A program made the translations under genes and the position numbers. Below, in pieces: positions 1 to 5,092 of a stretch of DNA of 5,094 bases. The notes beneath the pieces are model-generated. The model had not been told where the DNA came from. It saw nothing but the letters and a program-made list of their open reading frames with translations, and searched no databases. Within the stretch, counting starts at the first letter, position 1; the number at the start of each line of letters is the position of its first letter. This stretch comes from Parachlamydia sp. (GTDB lineage Bacteria > Chlamydiota > Chlamydiia > Chlamydiales > Parachlamydiaceae), in contig JAJTHR010000137.1 of NCBI GenBank assembly GCA_021298935.1, positions 1-5,094 of the forward strand, given 5' to 3'.

Positions 1-23
1 AAATAAAACCGGCGCAGATTCCC

Positions 24-2141
24 ATGAATGAACATTACCTGGATCCTTCTTATTATGATTTGGCAACACCTGACGGTAACATTCTCAGTTTAACCAACAT
101 TTCAAATGAGCTTGCAGAAGCGGATGTATTGATACAAAATATCAGTCGTGAATTTGTCGGCTTTCAGATCGAGCCTGAGCTTGTCCTATTTAACATTAAA
201 AGCACATTAGCTCAGTTGGGAATGGATGGATATGCAAAGGAATGCGAATTAGACCGCAAAGGACTCTCGGCACGCCTCAAAATTCAATTAAAAGCCTTCG
301 GGCCCATTGCCAGTGAGATGCTAAAACTTCTGAAAGTCGGCAGCTCCATCGGCAAGCTTTTTGCTGCAGATCCGCGCAGACGCGTGCGCGATCCTGACTA
401 TCTTTCCCGCATGTTCGGCCGCTCCGATCGCAAAGGGAGACCTCTCCTTTCACTTGGAGGATTGCATGGAAGCACTGATTTGATCCTTGAGAGAGTCGAG
501 GGGCGGACAGTCGCTTATTTGACTCTGCAAAATGGGAGAGTGCGTTACGAACAGTCCATCTATGGATTTTTACCAACATTGGCAAAAGCGCTCGCCACCC
601 ACACAAAAATGCGCGACCTTCTCAGGCTGCATCAAGAATGGAAGCCGCATGAGCTCCGCATCGTATCTGAAGATGACATTTTGCTGGTCCGCACTCTGCC
701 TCTGCATATCCGCACAGTTTTTGCCAGGGTGATCGATCCCTTGCTTCCTCCAGGCTATCATCATACCTCGGCTTGCATCCTGCAGCCTGATACGTTTGCT
801 TCGGGAGATATTTACGAACTGCACGGATCCAGCAAAAGGGAATTAACCGATATCCCCCTCGAATTTTACACACTGGAACCCTATCGGGAGCACGTTTTCT
901 TTTCCGATAGAGACCAGCTGCAAACCTGCCTAGAAGATAGCCGAACCCTTTTTGAGGCCTTTGCAACTGCTCCTGCTCCCATAGAGAATGGAACCTCAGT
1001 CTTTGTCGTAAAGGGACAGCAATTAAAAAGCCTGCAGCCTGAGGATTGGGTGACCAAAGAAACCCGCTTTCAGGAGTTTCCCGGTCTCTTTCATGGGTCC
1101 CGGCAAGCCTTAATGGTCGAGCGCTATATTGAACAGCAGTCTTCTTATCCCTTTTTAAAAGCAATTGAGAACGGAGTCATTACAAGCCAGGGAATCCTTT
1201 TGACCCGCTACTTCCCCTCTCCCCTGATGAAAAGGCTTCTTCTTAGCGATCAAGTCCAAAGGTGCTTGAAAGGGATTTATTTTCAATATCCCTCCCATTC
1301 CCATATGAGCTTTTTTTCTGCCGAAGACCGGGCCCTTCTGCATGACCTGGAAAAATTTGCCATCCCTGTTTTTTGGGTCGATGAAATCACCCGTCAGGTT
1401 TTGCAGTACATGCAAAAACCGGACCGTGATTCAGGCTTCTTTGTTCCCTTGAATAAAATTGACACGTTTCTCAAAGCGACTGTATTCGGCATTTATGGGT
1501 CGAACCTTTTAGCCGGCGATTTTGAACACGAGCTGAATCTTCTCCTTAAAGGCGTCCTCGAGATGAGAAAAGAAATGAATCATCCATTGCTTGGCCGGGA
1601 CACTCCCCTGGCCCTTGTCACAGGAGGCGGGCCGGGTGCCATGGAAGTGGGGAACCGGGTTGCCCAAGGATTGCAAATTCTTTCTTGCGCCAATATCGTC
1701 GACTTCCGCCAAAAGGATGTTTCAGTTGTCAATGAACAGCTGCAAAATCCTTTTGTAGAAGCAAAAATGACTTACAGGTTGGACAAGCTGGTCGAACGGC
1801 AGGCTGAGTTCCACTTGGACTTCCCCATTTTTCTGGTCGGTGGCATCGGCACAGATTTTGAATTCAGCCTCGAAGAAGTCAGAAGAAAAGTAGGTTCAGT
1901 CATCTCCACGCCTATTCTTTTATTTGGAACACCAGAATACTGGAGAGAAAAAATCACCTCGCGCTTCAAATGCAATTTAGAAAGCGGCACCATCAAAGGA
2001 TCGGAATGGATGAGCAATTGTTTTTATTGCATCCAAAAGGCTGAACAGGGACTAAAGGTTTATGAGAAATTTTTTAAAGGAACCCTCCCGATCGGACGGA
2101 GCGGTCCCTTATTTGAAGAAGGATTTGCTATTGTGGAATAA
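24..2141 (+). CDS. LOG/PpnN-like nucleotide-processing protein with a large unassigned N-terminal region
   Basis: The last third (about residues 482-690) reads as a LOG-type Rossmann domain: an opening strand VFGIYGS (487-493), the glycine-rich motif TGGGPGAME (533-541), an R-L-D-K helix (585-588) and the signature GGIGTDFE (606-613). The family motif is PGGxGTxxE; here the proline is replaced by valine, while the glycines, Thr610 and Glu613 are kept. Known LOG and PpnN proteins cleave the N-glycosidic bond of nucleoside monophosphates, releasing the base and ribose 5-phosphate, so a cytoplasmic nucleotide hydrolase is the likely role. Residues 1 to about 480 match nothing I recognise; they include an arginine-rich stretch near 118-138. 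At 705 residues it is far longer than LOG (about 200) or PpnN (about 450). No signal peptide is seen. The frame stays open from residue 1 back to the window edge and there is no clear ribosome site before the ATG, so the true start may lie upstream. Domain call is firm; substrate is inferred. Confidence 0.85.
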   Translation: MNEHYLDPSYYDLATPDGNILSLTNISNELAEADVLIQNISREFVGFQIEPELVLFNIKSTLAQLGMDGYAKECELDRKGLSARLKIQLKAFGPIASEMLKLLKVGSSIGKLFAADPRRRVRDPDYLSRMFGRSDRKGRPLLSLGGLHGSTDLILERVEGRTVAYLTLQNGRVRYEQSIYGFLPTLAKALATHTKMRDLLRLHQEWKPHELRIVSEDDILLVRTLPLHIRTVFARVIDPLLPPGYHHTSACILQPDTFASGDIYELHGSSKRELTDIPLEFYTLEPYREHVFFSDRDQLQTCLEDSRTLFEAFATAPAPIENGTSVFVVKGQQLKSLQPEDWVTKETRFQEFPGLFHGSRQALMVERYIEQQSSYPFLKAIENGVITSQGILLTRYFPSPLMKRLLLSDQVQRCLKGIYFQYPSHSHMSFFSAEDRALLHDLEKFAIPVFWVDEITRQVLQYMQKPDRDSGFFVPLNKIDTFLKATVFGIYGSNLLAGDFEHELNLLLKGVLEMRKEMNHPLLGRDTPLALVTGGGPGAMEVGNRVAQGLQILSCANIVDFRQKDVSVVNEQLQNPFVEAKMTYRLDKLVERQAEFHLDFPIFLVGGIGTDFEFSLEEVRRKVGSVISTPILLFGTPEYWREKITSRFKCNLESGTIKGSEWMSNCFYCIQKAEQGLKVYEKFFKGTLPIGRSGPLFEEGFAIVE

Positions 2142-2150
2142 TTATTCCGC
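2133..2150. terminator. Palindrome across the two abutting stop codons, possible weak bidirectional terminator
   Basis: The perfect 14-bp palindrome GGAATAATTATTCC (2135-2148) contains the TAA of the plus-strand gene (2139-2141) and the TAA of the minus-strand gene (2142-2144). With a G-U pair and one more G-C pair it folds as a 7-bp stem with an AATT loop. On the plus strand a pyrimidine-rich tail follows; there is no clean run of T on either side, so termination here would be weak. It is the only hairpin between the two converging transcripts. Confidence 0.35.
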
Positions 2151-2438
2151 TTCTCTTCCTTCCAGGTAATCCACGTTATTCATGGCTGCTCTTAAAGCTT
2201 TAATTTGTTTTTCCTTCTTTTTAATTCTTTTTGTCAGCCGCTTGGAGCCAAATTCCCATTCGCTTTGAGCAAGTTCAGCTTTATATTTTTCAAGCTTAGT
2301 TTCGGCATTTTGAAGTTTATTTTGTATCGCATGTTGTACAAAATCAACGTTCTCTTTAATTAATTTTTGACCCTCTTCAATCTCAGTATAAGCAAAAGAT
2401 GTCATCCCTAAAAAAATAAAAAATAAAAAATTCTTCAT
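2142..2438 (-). CDS. Small secreted coiled-coil protein, function unknown
   Basis: This 98-residue protein starts with a classic signal peptide: MKN, then a hydrophobic FLFFIFLGM core, then a likely signal peptidase I site after SFA (residue 16). The mature part, about 28-85, is rich in K, E, Q, A and L with heptad-like spacing and few helix breakers, so a long amphipathic helix or coiled coil is expected. It has no cysteine and no lipobox, which points to a soluble or peripheral periplasmic protein; the overall look is Skp/OmpH-like but too short for that family. It lies 94 bp downstream of the membrane-anchor gene on the same strand, so it may be the last gene of that transcript or have its own promoter in the AT-rich gap. 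The ribosome site is weak (GGG about 7 nt before the ATG). I do not recognise a family. The signal peptide makes it a credible gene. Confidence 0.7.
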   Translation of the reverse strand: MKNFLFFIFLGMTSFAYTEIEEGQKLIKENVDFVQHAIQNKLQNAETKLEKYKAELAQSEWEFGSKRLTKRIKKKEKQIKALRAAMNNVDYLEGREAE

Positions 2439-2469
2439 TTAAACCCATGTATTTATTTTAAAATTATGC

Positions 2470-2484
2470 GCAATATTTTATTGC
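2470..2484. repeat. Small AT-rich stem-loop in the intergenic gap
   Basis: GCAATA (2470-2475) pairs with TATTGC (2479-2484) around a TTT loop. It sits in the 94-bp, very AT-rich gap (2439-2532) between the membrane-anchor gene and the small coiled-coil gene. It may slow or partly stop minus-strand transcription, or be a processing site; there is no long T run after it. Nothing else in this gap is convincing. Confidence 0.3.
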
Positions 2485-2532
2485 TGCTAAAATTATTTAG
2501 AATAGAGATTTAAAATGAAACAATAAAGTGAT

Positions 2533-3414
2533 TTATTCTTTATTCAGATAGTTAAAGTAGGCAACTTTAAGAAAAGGGGCGATCTGCCCCGAAGGGAAAT
2601 GCACATTCGAAGGGGGAGATTCCAATAACATTTTTAAATAATTCTTTCCTGCTATTTGCAGCCCATCTACTTCTTCAATATTGCGCCAAAAACTGCGTCC
2701 ATAATGGGGATATTCTTTTAAAAATTGTTCCATTTCAGGCAAAGTGGGATTCAATTGATTAATTGCTGTACCTTCCTTGTGATAATTTTTCCACCCTTGA
2801 AAGGCAAGCCTTACAATCATTGGCACATCGTTCCATTCTTTATTTTCCAATTCTCCATTTTGAATGAATTTTACATAAGAGTCGGGAGCCTTTTTCCAAT
2901 TAGCAGGCTGCCATTCAGCGGAGTGTTGTAAAAACTCTTCAAAATCTTTTGGATTGATGGGTTGCATGGGCTGCTCGCTTGCCACCAAGCGATTCCAGGT
3001 ATGGTAAAGAAAAAGAAGATCAGGGGGCGCAGAGACAAGCTCATCTGCCTTTCCAGAGACAATTTCAGCGCGATCAGAATAAAAGCCAGACAGGTAGCCC
3101 ATCCGCTTGGAACCATTCGAGCGGATGTAACCCGGAAATTGCCATAAAAATACGGAAAAATCACGATTGGACACTTCTAAAAAAGGCTCGGTTTCTTTCT
3201 CATTTGTCAGCCATCCTTGGTACCAGCCTCGCGTCCCCCACAAGATTGAGAGAGCTGCCGTCGCTAAAAAAAGCCATAGCCAAAAGGGGAAGGGGCGTAG
3301 CGACGAAGAGGAAGGTTCGTTGATGAATTGTTTTTCCGAAAATGAACTCTCCGGAACCTCTGGTTTCGTCTCCAGCACATCTTTTTCAAAGGGCCCGTTA
3401 CCTTCTGGATTCAT
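2533..3414 (-). CDS. Single-pass membrane-anchored protein, function unknown, coupled to the DUF1207 gene
   Basis: The 293-residue product has a hydrophilic, acidic, Ser/Pro-rich N-terminal tail (1-39), one transmembrane segment at about 41-60 (PFPFWLWLFL onward, with aromatic edge residues) and a globular domain from about 70 to the end. There is no cleavable signal sequence at the N terminus, so it should be an inner-membrane protein with its C-terminal domain most likely in the periplasm; flanking charges do not settle the topology. The globular part is rich in tryptophan and other aromatics (12 Trp in the whole protein) and the protein has no cysteine, which excludes a cytochrome c or a thiol-redox role. 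Its ATG lies 2 bp after the stop of the DUF1207 gene and the upstream ribosome site is poor, so translational coupling is likely. I recognise no family; a lineage-specific envelope protein acting with the upstream gene is an inference from context. Confidence 0.8.
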   Translation of the reverse strand: MNPEGNGPFEKDVLETKPEVPESSFSEKQFINEPSSSSLRPFPFWLWLFLATAALSILWGTRGWYQGWLTNEKETEPFLEVSNRDFSVFLWQFPGYIRSNGSKRMGYLSGFYSDRAEIVSGKADELVSAPPDLLFLYHTWNRLVASEQPMQPINPKDFEEFLQHSAEWQPANWKKAPDSYVKFIQNGELENKEWNDVPMIVRLAFQGWKNYHKEGTAINQLNPTLPEMEQFLKEYPHYGRSFWRNIEEVDGLQIAGKNYLKMLLESPPSNVHFPSGQIAPFLKVAYFNYLNKE

Positions 3415-3416
3415 AA

Positions 3417-4430
3417 TTAATACCCGTATGAGCCTCTTATGCTAATGTAATGAGTCGGGCATTTACTGAATTGCCCATCCACGGAATAACCGTCATGGTA
3501 TTCTAAAAAGAAACGGAGCTTATGTCTGTTTCCTGAAACTTTTCCCCATTCCCATCCAAGTACATAGGTATTATTGATATGATTTTCGAAATGGGACTGG
3601 TAGTGAAAATGCATGCCTATAAATGGTTCGCCATACAGGCGGTTGCAGTAATCGAGATAGCCTAATTGGGGAAAGCGCAGCTCCAATCCGGCGACCATAT
3701 AAAATTTACCCACGCAAAACGTTTGATCCTGGCGGCAGATCGTTCCAAGGCCCCCGTAAAAGCGCACATGCGTGTTTTGCCAGGAAACAAAGAAATCCAA
3801 CGCCTCGATGCTTGGATTGCGCCGATCGAAATAGGGATGATTAAGCAGGAATTCGTCACCGATGTGAGTAGAGATATGGTAGCCTCTTAAGCGGAGCGCC
3901 CAGTTTCCAAAAGCGTAAGTCAGCGGTATCCCGACATAGTAATCGGCGTCTATAAGCGGGGCGGAATAATGGAGCGGATCGAAAATGGCCCACACGCCCC
4001 CTTCCAGTTCCAATTGCAAATCGCCATTAAAATACCAGATATCGCACCATCTAAAAATGGGAAAACGATCGCCAAAGGAGACATCGATCACATTTTGCAC
4101 CAGGCAGCTGTCGTTAAAGCGCCAACCGACCGAGTAGGTCAATTGCCGCGGATCGGCGAGCAGAGGCCGGAAAAGCGGAGGCCCTTCAGGAAGCCAGACG
4201 CCCCATAAATTATGGGTACGGGCATATTCACAGTCGGTTCCGGGCTCTACAGATGACCAGCAATGTTCATGATAAATTTCAGGATGGGCATGGCGGTAGT
4301 AATCCAGGTTAATAGCAGCCTCCTTTACGGTTTCAGGGTCGGCTACGTGCTGGCATTCCGCATCGAAATTGGTCGCAAAAAGCTGTGTCGAGGGCAATAA
4401 TAAAGCAAAAAACAAATTAAAATAGCGCAT
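3417..4430 (-). CDS. DUF1207-family outer-membrane beta-barrel protein
   Basis: The 337-residue product has a signal peptide (MRYFNLFFALLLPSTQLFA, cleavage after residue 19). Motifs that I associate with DUF1207 appear in order: FRPLLADPRQ at 87-96, the YHISTHIGDE segment at 184-193, a FYGGLGT strand at 224-230 and LEYHDGYSVDGQF near the C terminus (309-321). Alternating aromatic and polar residues through the second half and a final aromatic (SYGY) fit an outer-membrane beta-barrel. The family has no established biochemical function known to me; length is normal. It has nine cysteines in the mature chain (26, 57, 67, 109, 129, 232, 239, 262, 324), many for a barrel, which would fit a disulfide-linked chlamydial-type envelope. 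It is the first gene of a tight pair with the membrane-anchored protein. A weak GGA ribosome site lies 9 nt before the ATG. Family call is by memory of motifs, not by search. Confidence 0.8.
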   Translation of the reverse strand: MRYFNLFFALLLPSTQLFATNFDAECQHVADPETVKEAAINLDYYRHAHPEIYHEHCWSSVEPGTDCEYARTHNLWGVWLPEGPPLFRPLLADPRQLTYSVGWRFNDSCLVQNVIDVSFGDRFPIFRWCDIWYFNGDLQLELEGGVWAIFDPLHYSAPLIDADYYVGIPLTYAFGNWALRLRGYHISTHIGDEFLLNHPYFDRRNPSIEALDFFVSWQNTHVRFYGGLGTICRQDQTFCVGKFYMVAGLELRFPQLGYLDYCNRLYGEPFIGMHFHYQSHFENHINNTYVLGWEWGKVSGNRHKLRFFLEYHDGYSVDGQFSKCPTHYISIRGSYGY

Positions 4431-4439
4431 GAAATCTTT

Positions 4440-4464
4440 TCCGTATTAACAAAGTATGTACGGA
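4440..4464 (-). promoter_or_regulatory. Inverted repeat just upstream of the DUF1207 gene start
   Basis: On the plus strand TCCGTA (4440-4445) and TACGGA (4459-4464) form a 6-bp inverted repeat with a 13-nt centre, 9 bp from the ATG. As RNA, the proximal arm contains the GGA that serves as the weak ribosome site, so folding could mask it. As DNA, the distal arm overlaps a possible -10 element, so it could instead be an operator. The two readings exclude each other unless transcription starts further upstream. Confidence 0.3.
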
Positions 4465-4490
4465 TAGCAAAAAGAGAAGATATTGTGCAA
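4461..4490 (-). promoter_or_regulatory. Weak candidate promoter for the DUF1207 gene
   Basis: Minus-strand TTGCAC (4490-4485) and TATCCG (4466-4461) are spaced by 18 nt. Each matches the sigma70-type consensus only partly. A run of ten T on the minus strand (4505-4496) lies just upstream and could act like an UP element. Offered only because the gene lies 163 bp after its upstream neighbour and may need its own promoter. Confidence 0.2.
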
Positions 4491-4522
4491 GATGGAAAAA
4501 AAAAATCGTAATCGTACTAAAG

Positions 4523-4576
4523 GATTCTTTGCATCATTATTTAATGAACGCAAAGAATCAGCAGAAAAATGCTGCT
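4523..4576 (-). terminator. Two adjacent stem-loops after the Cys/His-rich gene, likely terminator or 3' stabiliser
   Basis: GATTCTTTGC (4523-4532) pairs perfectly with GCAAAGAATC (4550-4559), with a further inner stem TCATT/AATGA and an ATTT loop. Directly beside it AGCAG (4560-4564) pairs with CTGCT (4572-4576) around a 7-nt loop. On the minus strand both follow the stop codon of the Cys/His-rich gene. The ten-T run on that strand (4505-4496) is 17 nt beyond the large stem, too far for a textbook intrinsic terminator, so leaky termination or 3'-end protection is as likely. On the plus strand no T run follows. Confidence 0.5.
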
Positions 4577-4587
4577 ATTGATTAATG

Positions 4588-4603
4588 ATCCTCTAACGAG
4601 GAT
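4588..4603 (-). repeat. Stem-loop over the stop codon of the Cys/His-rich gene
   Basis: ATCCTC (4588-4593) and GAGGAT (4598-4603) form a 6-bp stem with a 4-nt loop. The TAG stop (4595-4593 on the minus strand) lies in the loop and stem edge. With the two stem-loops that follow, it makes three hairpins in a row in about 80 nt at the 3' end of this short message. Confidence 0.4.
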
Positions 4604-4766
4604 GGTGGCAGCGGCAGGGATGGCCTAAATGGCATCCGCATTGACAATCCGCTTTACAGCCGCAGCCGCACTGGCATTTCCCTTGATTGTGCTCAGGGGC
4701 TTGAGGATCAGCCTGCAAACAGGTCGCTGATAATAAACAACCAAGCATAAACAGTGCTTTTTTCAT
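4593..4766 (-). CDS. Exported Cys/His-rich, metallothionein-like small protein
   Basis: From the ATG at 4766 this encodes 57 residues. Residues 1-19 form a signal peptide (MKKALFML start, hydrophobic core, cleavage expected after LQA). The mature 38 residues hold nine cysteines (31, 33, 35, 37, 41, 43, 45, 51, 53) and five histidines (26, 46, 49, 54, 55), arranged as repeated CxC and CGC units. This resembles metallothionein-type metal clusters, so binding of zinc, copper or similar soft metals outside the cytoplasm is the best inference; disulfide cross-linking in an oxidising envelope is the alternative. The two signal-peptide cysteines (10, 16) lack a proper lipobox, so a lipoprotein is unlikely. 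The start is fixed by a perfect AGGTGA ribosome site; an in-frame GTG 39 bp upstream (4805) would put the signal peptide behind a 13-residue extension and is less likely. I recognise no named family. Confidence 0.75.
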   Translation of the reverse strand: MKKALFMLGCLLSATCLQADPQAPEHNQGKCQCGCGCKADCQCGCHLGHPCRCHHPR

Positions 4767-4770
4767 GACT

Positions 4771-4776
4771 TCACCT
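4771..4776 (-). promoter_or_regulatory. Strong Shine-Dalgarno site deciding the start of the Cys/His-rich gene
   Basis: On the minus strand AGGTGA, complementary to the usual 16S rRNA 3' end, lies 4 nt before the ATG at 4766. It is the best ribosome site in the window and lies inside the longer GTG-started frame, which argues for the shorter protein. Confidence 0.8.
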
Positions 4777-4793
4777 AAAATATATTTTTTTTG

Positions 4794-4822
4794 TTGCACC
4801 AACACTAATTAGTGTATATAAT
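4794..4822 (+). promoter_or_regulatory. Candidate plus-strand promoter with a dyad in its spacer
   Basis: TTGCAC (4794-4799) and a perfect TATAAT (4817-4822) are separated by exactly 17 bp. The -35 box matches only TTG. The spacer contains the 14-bp palindrome at 4802-4815, a usual place for an operator. Transcription would start near 4829 and run toward the structured right end. AT-rich DNA makes chance -10 boxes common, so this is tentative. Confidence 0.35.
4802..4815. promoter_or_regulatory. Perfect 14-bp palindrome, possible operator
   Basis: ACACTAATTAGTGT reads the same on both strands. It lies 35 bp upstream of the Cys/His-rich ATG, next to or over the start point implied by the minus-strand promoter candidate and inside the spacer of the plus-strand one. 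A dimeric repressor bound here could control both directions. I do not recognise the binding family. Confidence 0.45.
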
Positions 4823-4844
4823 AAAAATTTTAATTATTAAGCAA
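4815..4844 (-). promoter_or_regulatory. Candidate promoter for the Cys/His-rich gene
   Basis: On the minus strand TTGCTT (4844-4839) and TATATA (4820-4815) are separated by 18 bp of pure A/T. Both boxes are partial matches. The implied start, near 4808, falls in the 14-bp palindrome and gives a leader of about 40 nt before the gene. AT-rich spacers are typical of chlamydial promoters. Its -10 overlaps that of the plus-strand candidate, so the two could not be used together. Confidence 0.35.
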
Positions 4845-4881
4845 ATGAATTAACAAAGCACATTCATCTCGTCAGTATCGT

Positions 4882-4910
4882 TTGTACTTAAAAAAAAATT
4901 CAAATATAAA
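4882..4910 (+). promoter_or_regulatory. Second candidate plus-strand promoter
   Basis: TTGTAC (4882-4887) and TATAAA (4905-4910, five of six consensus bases) are separated by exactly 17 bp, almost all A/T. The predicted start, about 4917, coincides with the first base of the inverted repeat at 4916-4956. If used, it would transcribe the long hairpin at the right edge. Confidence 0.35.
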
Positions 4911-4915
4911 ACGAT

Positions 4916-4956
4916 TAACCTGAATTTCAGGCAAAAGAAACCCAAAATTCAGGTTA
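4916..4956 (-). terminator. 12-bp inverted repeat with TTCAGG half-sites: terminator or operator
   Basis: TAACCTGAATTT (4916-4927) pairs perfectly with AAATTCAGGTTA (4945-4956) around a 17-nt loop. Inside the left part, CCTGAA-T-TTCAGG (4919-4931) is itself a near palindrome, so there are three half-sites; the two direct copies of TTCAGG are 22 bp apart, about two helical turns. On the minus strand a T-rich tail follows, including nine T in a row at 4898-4890 (not contiguous with the stem), which favours a terminator for a gene entering from the right. On the plus strand it lies at the start point of a promoter candidate, which favours an operator or leader hairpin. Confidence 0.5.
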
Positions 4957-5092
4957 TTATACCGCGCGCGGGTAGGTTCTTAAATTTTTGGCGGCGAGAT
5001 TTTATGTCCCAGTACATTGCGGAGATCGCAGCAAACTTGGATAAGTTTGCAAGATCGAGCAATGAGCTGGGACGCAAAAGATGCCGATGAAA
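4949..5092 (-). CDS. Possible 3' end of a minus-strand gene entering from the right edge
   Basis: A minus-strand frame is open from the edge for 47 codons and stops with TGA at 4951-4949. It ends in ...SRRQKFKNLPARGIIT; further in it reads LLDLANLSKFAAISAMYWDI. Base composition rises from very AT-rich to about half GC near 4960, as expected where coding begins, and the stop lies inside the arm of a terminator-like inverted repeat; this order suits a gene end. Against it, the same stretch folds into a long hairpin and other frames are open over this short length. I recognise no family. Confidence 0.3.
   Translation of the reverse strand, partial: FHRHLLRPSSLLDLANLSKFAAISAMYWDIKSRRQKFKNLPARGIIT
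4962..4971. repeat. CG-alternating 10-bp palindrome
   Basis: CCGCGCGCGG is a perfect palindrome with eight alternating C and G bases, standing at the edge of a region that is otherwise mostly A and T. It marks the composition change just left of the long hairpin. It has no loop for a good RNA stem; Z-DNA tendency or a chance product of coding sequence are both possible. Confidence 0.4.

Noticed and set aside
622..1164. 180-codon open frame on the minus strand inside the LOG gene
   Set aside because: It lies wholly within a well-supported plus-strand gene, has no signal, domain or ribosome site, and a basic, low-complexity composition typical of an antisense shadow.
2401..2436. A-rich tract as a possible regulatory or curved DNA element
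   Set aside because: It is simply the antisense of the Phe/Ile/Leu-rich signal peptide of the small coiled-coil protein.
2533..3414. Membrane-bound cytochrome c subunit
   Set aside because: A single anchor plus periplasmic domain fits the shape, but the protein has no cysteine and so no CxxCH heme motif.
2871..3445. Several overlapping open frames opposite or out of frame with the membrane-anchor gene
   Set aside because: They coincide with a coding frame that has a clear transmembrane segment and tight coupling; their proteins lack coherent features.
3623..4208. Plus-strand frames opposite the DUF1207 gene
   Set aside because: The minus frame has a signal peptide and family motifs in order; the opposite frames are its shadows.
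4593..4805. 70-residue GTG-started version of the Cys/His-rich protein
   Set aside because: It would bury the signal peptide behind 13 residues, and a perfect ribosome site lies directly before the internal ATG.
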